Position numbers and translations under genes: made by a program. From Bradyrhizobium sp. CCGUVB4N (lineage in GTDB: Bacteria > Pseudomonadota > Alphaproteobacteria > Rhizobiales > Xanthobacteraceae): DNA of 64,000 nucleotides. Shown piece by piece: positions 9,026 to 17,524 of the stretch. The DNA lies in NCBI RefSeq assembly GCF_024199945.1, contig NZ_JANADP010000001.1, forward strand, positions 6,324,001 through 6,388,000. Direction: 5' to 3'. Within the stretch, counting starts at the first letter, position 1. Every line of letters begins with the position of its first letter. The notes under the pieces are model-generated. The model did no database searches, was not told the DNA's origin, and saw only the letters and a program-made list of their open reading frames with translations.

Positions 9026-9079
9026 GACGGGACCGATAGCGAAGTCGACACGACGAGGAGTGGCCCGTGGACTACACGC

Positions 9080-9961
9080 CTACTGCCGCCTGCCGCTCGC
9101 GGCCGGTGCCGGCTTCGGCGCCTCGGCCGGCGGGGGCGCTGCTGCCGGTGCGCTGTTGCTGGCACCGAACAGCACCCGGGTCGGGTTGCGGTCAAAATTG
9201 TTCACCGCGCGGCTGATGTCGCCGAGCGTGCGGCGGCCGTCGGTCATCAATGCACCGGAGCGCTTGTCGAAATCCTCGGCGAGCTCGCGGATCGACTTGA
9301 CGGTCAGGAACAGCTCGCCGCCGTCCTTGCCGCCGGCGAGCGTGTTGAGACCGAGCATGAGGTTGTCGGCCTTCAACATCACGCCATCGACCTTGGCCAT
9401 CACGCCGTCGATCTTCTCGGAGTTGCGGGCGAGCGAGTTGGTGAAGGTCTCGAGGTTCTTCAGCGAGTTCTTCACCGACTCCTGATTGTCGGCGACGATC
9501 TTGTTGATGTTCTGCAGCGTGCCGCGGATCGCCTCGGTGACGTCCTGGAGCTTGTTGGGATCGGCCGTCAGCGTCGGGATGCCGTCTTCGTCGAGCGGCG
9601 GCGGCGGCGCCGCATCCTCGCCGCCCTTGAGCGAGATCGCGGCAACGCCGGTCAGGCCCTGGAATTCGAGGCCCACGAGGGTGTCCTTGCGAAGCGGCGT
9701 GTTGTTCTCGATCATGGCGAGTGCGACAACCCGCCTCGGATTGTCGAGCTTCACCGAGACCACTTCACCTACCCGGATACCGTTGAAATTGACGCTGCCG
9801 CCGTTGCGCAGGCCCGCGGCCGGGCCCTCGAACACGACGCGGAAGGGGCTGCGCTGCTTGGTGGTGTGCAGCGACTGGAACCACAGCACGAAGCCGATCG
9901 CAGCCGCGAGCACCGCCAGCGTGAAGGATCCGATCAATACGTAGTTCGCCCGCGTTTCCAT
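9080..9961 (-). CDS. mlaD: MlaD-like MCE-domain lipid transporter subunit
   Basis: 293 residues. One N-terminal membrane helix (about 7-27, YVLIGSFTLAVLAAAIGFVL) is followed by an MCE domain (about 38-115, with LRNGGSVNFNGIRVGEV), then a long helical stretch and a Pro/Ala-rich tail. MlaD proteins are periplasmic, anchored in the inner membrane, and carry phospholipid between the outer membrane and the MlaFE transporter. I chose ATG at 9961 (METRANYVLIG), six bases after GGAG; a GTG 15 bases earlier is also open. It is the last gene of the mlaE-mlaF-mlaD unit. Confidence 0.9.
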   Translation of the reverse strand: METRANYVLIGSFTLAVLAAAIGFVLWFQSLHTTKQRSPFRVVFEGPAAGLRNGGSVNFNGIRVGEVVSVKLDNPRRVVALAMIENNTPLRKDTLVGLEFQGLTGVAAISLKGGEDAAPPPPLDEDGIPTLTADPNKLQDVTEAIRGTLQNINKIVADNQESVKNSLKNLETFTNSLARNSEKIDGVMAKVDGVMLKADNLMLGLNTLAGGKDGGELFLTVKSIRELAEDFDKRSGALMTDGRRTLGDISRAVNNFDRNPTRVLFGASNSAPAAAPPPAEAPKPAPAASGRRQ

Positions 9962-9977
9962 CAGCTGCTCCAGCACC

Positions 9978-10760
9978 TCAAGTCACGACCGCGCGGGCGC
10001 GCTTGCCATGGAAATACTGCCTCAGCCAGGGATGCTGCGAGGCCTGCATGTCGGCGATCGACCCTGCAGCAATGATCTTACCGTTCCCTAAAACGGCGAT
10101 CCGATCGCAAGCCGTGTAAAGGCTGTCGAGATCGTGGGTTACCATGAAAACGGTCAGCCCCAAAGTCCGCTGCAGCGTCCTGACCAGATCGTCGAAATCA
10201 CCGGCGCCGATCGGATCGAGGCCCGAGGTCGGCTCGTCCAGGAACACGAGATCGGGATCGAGCGACAGCGCGCGGGCCAGTGCGACGCGCTTGATCATGC
10301 CGCCGGACAGCTCCGAGGGAAAGCGCTCGGCCACTTCCGGCTTGAGACCGACCATGGCGAGCTTGGCCATGGTGATCTCGTCCATCAGCCGCTGCGACAC
10401 GCGAAGATATTCGCGCATCGGAAACTGGATGTTCTGCCGCACCGTGAGCGAGGAAAACAGCGCGCCCTGCTGGAACAGCACGCCCCAGCGCCGCTCGACG
10501 TTACGGCGCTGCGACGTGTTTGAGGAATCCAGATCGACGCCGAACACTTCGATGGAGCCCGCGACCTTCGGGACGAGACCGATGATGGTCCGTGTCAGCA
10601 CCGATTTGCCCGCGCCCGACGGGCCGACAAATCCCAAAATCTCGCCGCGCTTGACGTCGAGGTTGAGGCCGTCGAGCACCCGCGTCGCGCCGAACTGCAC
10701 GGTGATGTCGCGGACGCGGATGATGGGGTCTTGAATCGCGTTTTGAATTTCTTGCGCCAT
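9978..10760 (-). CDS. mlaF: MlaF-like ABC transporter ATPase
   Basis: 260 residues with a complete ABC ATPase set: Walker A GPSGAGKSVLT (about residue 48), Q-loop region, signature LSGGMIKRVALARAL, Walker B DLVFLDEPTSGLDP, and switch His in VTHDLDS. It should energise lipid movement with the permease encoded just upstream. ATG at 10760 leaves 2 bases after the permease stop. A GTG at 10766 would overlap it as GTGA, the same pattern as in the response-regulator pair at 3.19 kb. Confidence 0.93.
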   Translation of the reverse strand: MAQEIQNAIQDPIIRVRDITVQFGATRVLDGLNLDVKRGEILGFVGPSGAGKSVLTRTIIGLVPKVAGSIEVFGVDLDSSNTSQRRNVERRWGVLFQQGALFSSLTVRQNIQFPMREYLRVSQRLMDEITMAKLAMVGLKPEVAERFPSELSGGMIKRVALARALSLDPDLVFLDEPTSGLDPIGAGDFDDLVRTLQRTLGLTVFMVTHDLDSLYTACDRIAVLGNGKIIAAGSIADMQASQHPWLRQYFHGKRARAVVT

Positions 10761-10762
10761 CG

Positions 10763-11896
10763 TCACATTCCGATCGAGGCGAAGAAGATGGCGAACACGC
10801 CGTCCATCACGATGACGAAGAAGATGCCCTTCACCACCGAGGCGGTCGTGTGCTGTCCGAGCGATTCCGCGCTGCCCTGCACGGCGAGGCCCTCGACGCA
10901 GGCGACGATGCCGATCACCGCGGCCATGACGGGCGCTTTCACGATGCCGACGATGAAATGATCGATCGAGATGGCGTCGCGCAGCCGCAAAAGAAACGCC
11001 TCCGGATCGACGCCGCCATAGAGCCAGGCGACGAGCCCGCCGCCATAGAGCGCAGCCATGGCGCCGAGGAAGGCGAGGATCGGCAGCGCCAGCACCAGCG
11101 CCAGCATGCGCGGCAGCACCAGCACCTCGATCGGGTCGAACCCCATGGTGCGCAGCGCGTCGATCTCCTCGCGCATCTTCATCGAGCCGAGCTCGGCGGT
11201 GTAGGCACTGCCCGAGCGGCCGGCGACCATGATCGCGACCAGCAGCACGCCGATCTCGCGCAACACCAGCACGCCGAGCATGTCGACGACGAAGATGTCG
11301 GCGCCGAAGCGGCGGAAATGGAAAATGCCCTGCTGGGCGATGATGCAGCCGATCAGGAACGTGATCAGCACGATGATCGGCACCGCACGCCAGCAGACCT
11401 GCTCCATGTGATGCACGGTCGAGGTCAGGCGGAAGGAGCGCGGATGAATCAGCACATGCGCGACCGCGGCCAGCACCGCGCCGAGCATGTCGATCAGGCT
11501 CGCGATGGTGCCGCCGACGCCGGCGACGGCGCGGCCGATCTGCTCCAGCATGCCCGAGATCGTGATCGTGCTGCTGTCGACCACCGGGGTCGCGCGGACC
11601 CGGCGCACCTCGTCCACGAGGCTCGAATAATTCGCCGACAGCCCGGCGATCTGCGCCTCAACGGCGCCTTGGGTCAGGCTGCGGCGCAGCCGCTCGATCA
11701 GCCACGCACCGAAGGTGTCGAGCTTGGCGACCTCGGAGACGTCGATGAAGATGCTTTGGGAGCTGCCGGCGAGCTTCTCGGCGTCGGCCACCATCCGCTC
11801 CAGCACCGGCGCGAAGCTCGCGGTCCAGGTTCCGGTGGCGCAGAGGGCCAGCGCGTTGCCTTTGGCTATCCGTTCCAGCTTCGGATCGCCGCTCAA
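10763..11896 (-). CDS. mlaE: MlaE-family permease with N-terminal STAS domain
   Basis: 377 residues. The first ~110 form a STAS-like domain (FIDVSEVAKLDTFGAWLIERL). The rest is the MlaE permease fold with about five membrane helices and the conserved stretch GRSGSAYTAELGSMKMREEIDA. In enterobacteria the STAS subunit is the separate protein MlaB; here it is fused, so no separate mlaB is needed. First gene of the mlaEFD unit. Confidence 0.92.
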   Translation of the reverse strand: MSGDPKLERIAKGNALALCATGTWTASFAPVLERMVADAEKLAGSSQSIFIDVSEVAKLDTFGAWLIERLRRSLTQGAVEAQIAGLSANYSSLVDEVRRVRATPVVDSSTITISGMLEQIGRAVAGVGGTIASLIDMLGAVLAAVAHVLIHPRSFRLTSTVHHMEQVCWRAVPIIVLITFLIGCIIAQQGIFHFRRFGADIFVVDMLGVLVLREIGVLLVAIMVAGRSGSAYTAELGSMKMREEIDALRTMGFDPIEVLVLPRMLALVLALPILAFLGAMAALYGGGLVAWLYGGVDPEAFLLRLRDAISIDHFIVGIVKAPVMAAVIGIVACVEGLAVQGSAESLGQHTTASVVKGIFFVIVMDGVFAIFFASIGM

Positions 11897-12030
11897 GATA
11901 TCCGCTCCCGTGCCGGGGCGGAGGAAATCAGATAGTTGCGCACGCGCCCTTACCCAGAAAAGGTATCCCCAACTGGTTAACGTTAGTTGCTAGAGGTAAC
12001 CAGCAGGTTCAGATTTCGCCAGAGTTCAAA

Positions 12031-13026
12031 ATGACTTCCAGCAAAGTTCCAGCCCTGGCCGCACGAATCGAGCGGTTTCCCATCGCCGGCAGTTTCACGA
12101 TCAGCCGGGGCGCCAAGACGGAAGCGGTGACAGTTGTGGCCGAAGTGAGCCGAAACGGCCTGATCGGCCGCGGCGAATGCGTGCCCTATCCCCGTTATGG
12201 CGAGACGCCCGAGGCGACGCTGGCCGCGGTCGAGGCCATGCAGGCAGCCGTGGCGGGCGGCCTGACGCGGCAGGCCCTCCAGGCCGCCATGCCGCCGGGA
12301 GCTGCCCGCAATGCGCTGGATTGCGCCCTGATCGACCTGGAGGCCAAGACGGCGGGCCTGCGGGCCTGGAACCTGCTGGACCGCCCGATCCCGGGCGAGC
12401 GCACCACGGCCTACACGATCTCGCTCGGCACGCCTGAGGCCATGGCGGCGGCGACTGCGAAAGCGGCGCGCCGGCCGCTACTCAAGATCAAGCTCGGCGG
12501 CGACGGCGACCCGGAACGGATCGCGGCCGTGCGCAGGGCTGCCCCCGAGTCCGAGCTGATCGTGGACGCCAACGAATCCTGGACCGAAGCCAATCTGGAA
12601 GCCAACCTCGCCGCCTGCGACGCCGTCGGCGTCACCCTGGTCGAGCAGCCGCTGCCGGCCGGCAAGGACGACGCGCTGGCGCGGATCAAGCGGCCGCTCG
12701 CGGTCTGCGCCGACGAGAGCGTGCATGATCGTGGTTCGCTGGCGCCCCTGCGCACGCGCTACGACGCGGTGAACATCAAGCTCGACAAGACCGGTGGTCT
12801 CACCGAGGCGCTCGCCATGGCCGATGCAGCGCAGGCACTCGGCTTCGAGATCATGATCGGCTGCATGGTCGCGACCTCGCTGTCGATGGCGCCCGCCATG
12901 CTGGTGACGCCGCAGGCGCGCTTCGTCGATCTCGACGGACCTCTGCTGCTCGCGCGCGATCGCGATCATGCCCTGCGCTATGACGAGAGCCTGGTCTATC
13001 CGCCGGACGCTTCGCTCTGGGGCTGA
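12031..13026 (+). CDS. Dipeptide epimerase (L-Ala-D/L-Glu type), enolase superfamily
   Basis: 331 residues. The muconate-lactonizing-type barrel shows the catalytic KIKLGG (Lys near 152), metal ligands in VDANESW, E of VEQPLP and D of CADESVHD, and the second catalytic Lys in NIKLDKTGG. These are the marks of L-Ala-D/L-Glu epimerases, which act in recycling of peptidoglycan peptides; other dipeptides are possible substrates. The gene stands alone. Its last 31 bases overlap the end of the convergent MFS gene. Confidence 0.9.
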   Translation: MTSSKVPALAARIERFPIAGSFTISRGAKTEAVTVVAEVSRNGLIGRGECVPYPRYGETPEATLAAVEAMQAAVAGGLTRQALQAAMPPGAARNALDCALIDLEAKTAGLRAWNLLDRPIPGERTTAYTISLGTPEAMAAATAKAARRPLLKIKLGGDGDPERIAAVRRAAPESELIVDANESWTEANLEANLAACDAVGVTLVEQPLPAGKDDALARIKRPLAVCADESVHDRGSLAPLRTRYDAVNIKLDKTGGLTEALAMADAAQALGFEIMIGCMVATSLSMAPAMLVTPQARFVDLDGPLLLARDRDHALRYDESLVYPPDASLWG

Positions 13027-14192
13027 GCGATGAGCCGACGCCGCGCCGTCCAGATCAGAAGCGCGCCGGCCGCTGCCATCGCCGCCATGACGTAATAGAG
13101 GCTGTCGCCGATGTGGGCGTAGATCGCGCCTGAGGCGATCGAGCTTGTCGCGCCCACAACTCCGCTGCACGCGGCATAGTAACCCTGCCCCCGCGCAATC
13201 TGATGCGACGGCACGCGCTGCACCAGCAAATTCATGGTGCCGACGATGGTGATGCCGAACGTGAGGCCGTGGCCGAGCTGCGCGATCGTGAGCAGCGCCA
13301 GCGACGGCTCTTGCGCCGTGACGATCCAGCGCAGCACCGCGCTGACGCCGCCAATCGCCATCAGCGATGACGGATGCAGCGAGAAGCGCGGCGACAGCGC
13401 GAACACGACGATCTCGGCGATCACGCCCAGCGTCCAGAGTCCTGCGATGGTGAACCCGCCGAGCCCGTGGGCCTGCCAGCTGATCGCCGAAAATGAGTAA
13501 TAGGCGGCATGACTGCCCTGGATCAGCGCGGCCGAGATGATAACCAGCCAGAAGCCGGCATCGCGCAGCAGGGCATTGCCGCCATGCTTTTCCGCGGTCC
13601 TTCGCCTGACATCGTCGAGCGGCTGGAGCAACAGGCCTGTGATGGCCGCAACCAGGGCCCATGCGACGATGATCCAGATCAGCTCGCGCGTGGCGATGCG
13701 CTCCACGAGATAGCCGCAGGCGAGTGCGCCGGCGGCAAAGGCTGCCGAGCCCCACAGCCGAACTGGCCCATAGTCGAAGCCGTAGCGAATGACGCCGCGC
13801 AACGCGTACGCATCCGTCAGCGGGACGACCGGCGTCCACACGATGCAGGTCAGCGCATAGAGCAGGAGCAGTGCCAGCGGCTGGTGCTGCAGGCCGACCA
13901 GCGCAAATCCCGCCGCCGTCGCGACGACCGAGACCATCATGCCGGCGCGAATCGCATGGCGCTTTTCAGCAAAGGCGGTTGCGTAGGGCAGCGTGGTGAA
14001 ACGCGTGATCCCCGGCAGCGCGTTGATGATACCGATCCAGGCCGCATCGACGCCGACCGCCTTGAGCCAGACCGGGAAGAACGGCAGATGCGTGCCCGAC
14101 ACCGCGAACACGGCCGAGTAGAACAGCGCGAGACGCACGGCGAATCGCCGCTTGACGGATGTCGCGATGGGGATTTGTGATTCGCCTGCCAT
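12996..14192 (-). CDS. MFS transporter, phenylpropionate-permease (HcaT) family
   Basis: 398 residues with about 12 hydrophobic helices. It matches the MFS_1-like/HcaT group in features such as LFYSAVFAVSGTHLPFFPVWL at the start and R-L-W-G-S near residue 135. I start at ATG 14192 (MAGESQIP). The frame stays open far upstream, but that extension is antisense to the next gene and low in quality. The substrate is unknown. The 3' end overlaps the epimerase gene by 31 bases on the opposite strand. Confidence 0.88.
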   Translation of the reverse strand: MAGESQIPIATSVKRRFAVRLALFYSAVFAVSGTHLPFFPVWLKAVGVDAAWIGIINALPGITRFTTLPYATAFAEKRHAIRAGMMVSVVATAAGFALVGLQHQPLALLLLYALTCIVWTPVVPLTDAYALRGVIRYGFDYGPVRLWGSAAFAAGALACGYLVERIATRELIWIIVAWALVAAITGLLLQPLDDVRRRTAEKHGGNALLRDAGFWLVIISAALIQGSHAAYYSFSAISWQAHGLGGFTIAGLWTLGVIAEIVVFALSPRFSLHPSSLMAIGGVSAVLRWIVTAQEPSLALLTIAQLGHGLTFGITIVGTMNLLVQRVPSHQIARGQGYYAACSGVVGATSSIASGAIYAHIGDSLYYVMAAMAAAGALLIWTARRRLIAQPQSEASGG

Positions 14193-14267
14193 CAAACCAA
14201 TTGCGATTCGGTCGATATCGTGGTGATCGTTACAGTAACGCGCACTGATTTGCGCGACGAGATTGTC

Positions 14268-15596
14268 ATGGCCAACGAAGCATTCGCCCTCTCGCCCATG
14301 TCTGCCCGCGCGGCCGAGCCGAACGAGCAGGATTACGACGCGATCCGCGAAGCTTTCATGGAGACCGCGCGCGGCCGCTGGTTCCTCGGCGAATACGCCA
14401 AGCGCAACCGCAATGCCGACACGCGCATGGTGCTCGACGCGGTCGCCAAAATCGAAGAAACCCTTGCGGCACAGCGACAACCCGTCGTCGAGGACCGCCT
14501 CCCCGAAGCGCTGGTCGCGATCCGCCGTGCCATTGACGACGCAGAAAACGCCGCCGCCAAGGCGTGCGATCCGGCGGCGCTCGAGGCAAGCCTCGCACCG
14601 ATCCCCCGCGGCGTGCGCATCATCAAGGAGATCTCCTGGCGCTGGCGCGAGATCGGCGCCGACGGGCGAATCTGCGACTTGATTGATTCGCAGCTCGCCT
14701 CGATCGAGGCGGCCTGCGCGCAGATTTCGACCATCGACCCGCGCGGCGACCTCAAGGCCGCCTTCGATCTGCTCAAGGACCGGGTCGAGCAAACCGACGC
14801 TGACGGCGTCGCAGCGTCGCAGGCCGCGGTGCGGCCGGCACCTGCGCAGGCCACACCGCCGGTGGCCGAAGCGCCCGCTGCGATGGCGAGCGAAGCACCC
14901 GTGGGTTCTACGGAGACGCCACAGGACATCGCGGCCGAGGCCGTCGATGACGCGAGCGACATTGCCGAGGACGCGACGATGGACGTCGCGATCACGCCCG
15001 AGATCGCCGAAGGCCACGTCGCCGTCGAAGCCAGCCTTGCGGTCGAGGACGGCCTCGCCGATCCCGCGTCCGTCGCCGAGATCACGGACGAGTTCTCGCT
15101 CGATGCCGCGGCGGAAGCCGAGGATGAAGCGATACTCGACGCCATCGCGCTGGAGATGGCCGCGCCCGATCCGGAGTTCGACGCGATCGTCGAGCCCATG
15201 GAGATGGAAGCGGCTGTTCCCGAGCCGATGGTCGCGGAGGTCGCCGAACCGGTCGTCATGGAGGCGCCGATCGCGCCACATATCGAGGCGCCGGTCGTCG
15301 AGGCGCCGGTTGCCGAAGCACCGATCGCGATGGAATCGCTCGCGCGCCTCACCGATGCCATTGCGGAAGCCGCGGCTGAAGTGATGGAGCAGCCGGCCCC
15401 CGCCATGGCGGCCGCGGCGACATCCGGCGCAGCACCGACCGCGTCGCTTCCGATGCCGTCCCCCTTGCCCGAACCCTCGCTCGGCGCCACCATTCTCGCC
15501 AGCGGCATCGTGCAAAAACCCCGCGCTGCGGCCAACGACGCGCTCGCGCCGATCCGCCGCATGACCCAGGCCGAGAAGATCGCGTTCTTCTCGTAA
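14268..15596 (+). CDS. Ala/Glu/Pro-rich protein of unknown function
   Basis: 442 residues from ATG 14268 (MANEAFALS); an earlier ATG at 14220 is open but lacks a clear ribosome site. The first ~180 residues look folded and helical (DYDAIREAFMETARGRWFL..EYAKRNRNADTRMVLDAVAKIE). Residues ~190-400 are acidic low-complexity sequence with repeated E-A-P-[VI]-x-E-A-P and M-E-x-x-x-P-E-P-M units. A short conserved end follows (LAPIRRMTQAEKIAFFS). No signal peptide or membrane helix is evident. I do not recognise a function; a long disordered spacer between two short conserved ends suggests a scaffold or adaptor, which is speculation. Confidence 0.75.
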   Translation: MANEAFALSPMSARAAEPNEQDYDAIREAFMETARGRWFLGEYAKRNRNADTRMVLDAVAKIEETLAAQRQPVVEDRLPEALVAIRRAIDDAENAAAKACDPAALEASLAPIPRGVRIIKEISWRWREIGADGRICDLIDSQLASIEAACAQISTIDPRGDLKAAFDLLKDRVEQTDADGVAASQAAVRPAPAQATPPVAEAPAAMASEAPVGSTETPQDIAAEAVDDASDIAEDATMDVAITPEIAEGHVAVEASLAVEDGLADPASVAEITDEFSLDAAAEAEDEAILDAIALEMAAPDPEFDAIVEPMEMEAAVPEPMVAEVAEPVVMEAPIAPHIEAPVVEAPVAEAPIAMESLARLTDAIAEAAAEVMEQPAPAMAAAATSGAAPTASLPMPSPLPEPSLGATILASGIVQKPRAAANDALAPIRRMTQAEKIAFFS

Positions 15597-15679
15597 GCCT
15601 CTCGACTCTCTCCATCGTCCTCGTGAGCGCAGCGAAGCGGTCTCGCTTTCGCGGTCCCATCAGGCCGGAAGAGAGCTGA

Positions 15680-16960
15680 TCAATACCCTTGTTTGCCCAA
15701 TGCTTCTTCGCGGCGAAGCGGGGAATGGATCCCGGCAGCCAGATTGGTCGATGCGGCGTCGATGGCGCCGCTGTCGGGATTGACCAAATCGTCGGCCGTC
15801 GAAGCAGCTGCGGCGTTCCGCCTATCGACGAGTTGCTTGCCATATCTTCGCAGCGGCGTCTCAAAATATCGGAACGACAGATCGCTGAGCAATGCGAGCA
15901 GCCCGACAATGGCAAGGACGATGACGGCCTTCATCGTGGCATCCGGCAACTGTCCGGGATGGGCGCGTTCCCAGGTCTCGCGCACGAAGGCAATCACAGG
16001 GTTGTGCATGAGGTAGAGCCCGAACGACCTCGCCCCGATCCAGACCAGGATTGACCTGAGCAATCCGGGTGCAAGCAGGTATCCACCGTTGAAGGACGCG
16101 ATATAGACCAGGGCGCCGCAGATCAGTGTCACGATCACCGGGAAGAACGTGACCAGGCCGGGGCCGCCGCCTACCGCCGCGAGCGCAAACAGCAGGATGA
16201 CAAGAAGTGGCCATCGCACAAAACGGTTTTGCAGGAAGTACGGCGTGAAGGCCACGTCGGCGGCGCTCTGCTTGAACAGCGCGATCAGCACGCCGAGCGA
16301 GATCGCATCGAAGCGGGTCATCCAGGTCAGGGATGTCCGCTCTCGCATCGCCATCCAGGCGACAATCCCGGCCAGTACCACCGCCATGGCGCGGCGAGGA
16401 AGCAGAACGAGCAGCGGAAAGGCCAGATAAAATTGCTCTTCCAGACTGAGGGACCAGTAGACGCCGGAGGAGCCGCACCAGAGGTTCGGCGAGGAGGTAC
16501 AGTACGCGTAGTGAAAATTATAGACGTTGAGGGCCGCGGCAAGAAAATCGCCGACATTGCCGAAGAAGGAAAAGTAAGCCCCGGATCGATTGTAGACGAG
16601 CGACATCACGATCGGAATGAGCAGCCACAACCATGCCAAAGGCATGATGCGAAAGGCGCGGCGGATCCAGAAATCGGTTACGACGCGCCAATAGGCGGGC
16701 GCCCCCTTGCCGGCAGCCAGGACGAAATCCCGATAGAATGCACGCGTGATCACGAATCCGGAGACGCAGAAGAACAGGTCGACGCCGAATGCAAAGTTAA
16801 GATAACTCTCCAACGTCGGCGGGAGCCACCACATCGCCGTACGATGGTGAGCAATCAGGACGAATAGGATCGCAATCGCGCGCAACACCTCGATTTCCGG
16901 CAGGATCCGATGGCTCGCACCACCTTGCGAATGGCGGCCATCCCCCTGTTTGCCGTGCAT
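15680..16960 (-). CDS. Acyltransferase family 3 membrane protein
   Basis: 426 residues with about ten membrane helices. The family marks are EIEVLRAIAILFVLIAHHR near the start, with the catalytic-type His, and FAFGVDLFFCVSGFVIT. Such proteins O-acylate surface sugars or lipids at the inner membrane. ATG at 16960 (MHGKQ) is taken; a GTG 33 bases earlier is possible. The region around it has several rare runs and no operon partner, so the acceptor is unknown. Confidence 0.88.
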   Translation of the reverse strand: MHGKQGDGRHSQGGASHRILPEIEVLRAIAILFVLIAHHRTAMWWLPPTLESYLNFAFGVDLFFCVSGFVITRAFYRDFVLAAGKGAPAYWRVVTDFWIRRAFRIMPLAWLWLLIPIVMSLVYNRSGAYFSFFGNVGDFLAAALNVYNFHYAYCTSSPNLWCGSSGVYWSLSLEEQFYLAFPLLVLLPRRAMAVVLAGIVAWMAMRERTSLTWMTRFDAISLGVLIALFKQSAADVAFTPYFLQNRFVRWPLLVILLFALAAVGGGPGLVTFFPVIVTLICGALVYIASFNGGYLLAPGLLRSILVWIGARSFGLYLMHNPVIAFVRETWERAHPGQLPDATMKAVIVLAIVGLLALLSDLSFRYFETPLRRYGKQLVDRRNAAAASTADDLVNPDSGAIDAASTNLAAGIHSPLRREEALGKQGY

Positions 16961-17105
16961 GCTATCCACTCGATCTCTGCTTCTTGGCGGCACGGTTCTT
17001 GCCGTCCCGCAATTAGAGCGCCCGTAGCAGCCTGAATACCACCTCCCACCCTGGTTAAGTCAATCCTGCGAGGTCACTAGGGGGGCCCGGGGCCAGCGCA
17101 AGGCG

Positions 17106-17300
17106 TCACGCCACACGCTTCGTCTCTGCGATGACCACGCCGGCTGCCTCCGAAGCCGGGTCCGGGCCCGACTGGATCATGCCGTCACCGCGAACGCGCA
17201 GGTCTGCGTGAGGATCGATGGCAAGCCGCTCGAACAGGGCTTGCAATTCCGGCCTGAGGCCGTCGCCGCGAAGCGCGGCGATGGCATGAAGCTTGTGCAT
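17106..17300 (-). CDS. Small 64-residue protein of unknown function
   Basis: ATG at 17300 is preceded by AAGGAG with a 6-base gap, a near-ideal ribosome site, which is the main reason to call it. The sequence begins MHKLHAIAALRGDGL and contains ELQALFERLAIDPHADL. It has no membrane helix or Cys. It is divergent from the caspase-like gene across a 224-bp region that carries two palindromic boxes. Function unknown. Confidence 0.6.
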   Translation of the reverse strand: MHKLHAIAALRGDGLRPELQALFERLAIDPHADLRVRGDGMIQSGPDPASEAAGVVIAETKRVA

Positions 17301-17407
17301 GTCACGCTCCTTCGTGTTTGTCGCACGATAGGACCCGGCACAGGTCGATCCACCCGATTTCGGATGTGCAACACCCTTGGGGATCGGAACGCACCATAGG
17401 CTCCGAC

Positions 17408-17421
17408 GTGATCTACATCAC
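17408..17421. promoter_or_regulatory. Palindromic box 1, GTGATCTACATCAC
   Basis: Inverted repeat GTGAT-N4-ATCAC, which also reads as GTGA-N6-TCAC, the half-site pattern of CRP/FNR-family regulators. It lies between two divergent genes, 28 bp from a second box with the same arms. Confidence 0.55.
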
Positions 17422-17435
17422 GCACGGGACAACGG

Positions 17436-17449
17436 GTGATCGCGATCAC
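17436..17449. promoter_or_regulatory. Palindromic box 2, GTGATCGCGATCAC
   Basis: Perfect 14-bp palindrome with the same GTGAT/ATCAC arms as the box 28 bp to its left, 76 bases before the caspase-like start codon. A pair with helical-turn-like spacing suggests cooperative binding by one regulator. Confidence 0.6.
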
Positions 17450-17524
17450 GGACCGTGGGTTCGAACGCGCCCTAGCTTCCTCGCAACCAATCTCGCATCG
17501 AGATGAGCCCCGAGGGAGCACGCC

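Larger units (their letters stand above)
8610..9079. other. 470-bp gene-free stretch holding two repeat elements
   Basis: This lies between the start of the DUF3311 gene (minus) and the 3' end of the MlaD-like gene (minus). The first part should hold the promoter of the permease unit; I could not pick reliable -35/-10 boxes. The rest is occupied by two palindromic elements listed separately. A 106-codon plus-strand frame runs through it, but it is made of repeat sequence and is not a convincing gene. Confidence 0.6.

Noticed and set aside
8707..9027. Plus-strand 106-codon frame in the gap between permease unit and Mla genes
   Set aside because: It is made up largely of two dispersed palindromic repeats and has no ribosome site.
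14193..15515. N-terminal extension of the MFS transporter
   Set aside because: The open frame runs upstream antisense to the Ala/Glu-rich gene and is Arg/Gly-rich noise; the ATG at 14192 gives the normal family length.
17386..17410. EcfG-type stress promoter (GGAAC-N16-CGTG) before the caspase-like gene
   Set aside because: The -10 part is CGTG rather than CGTT and overlaps box 1; too weak to call.
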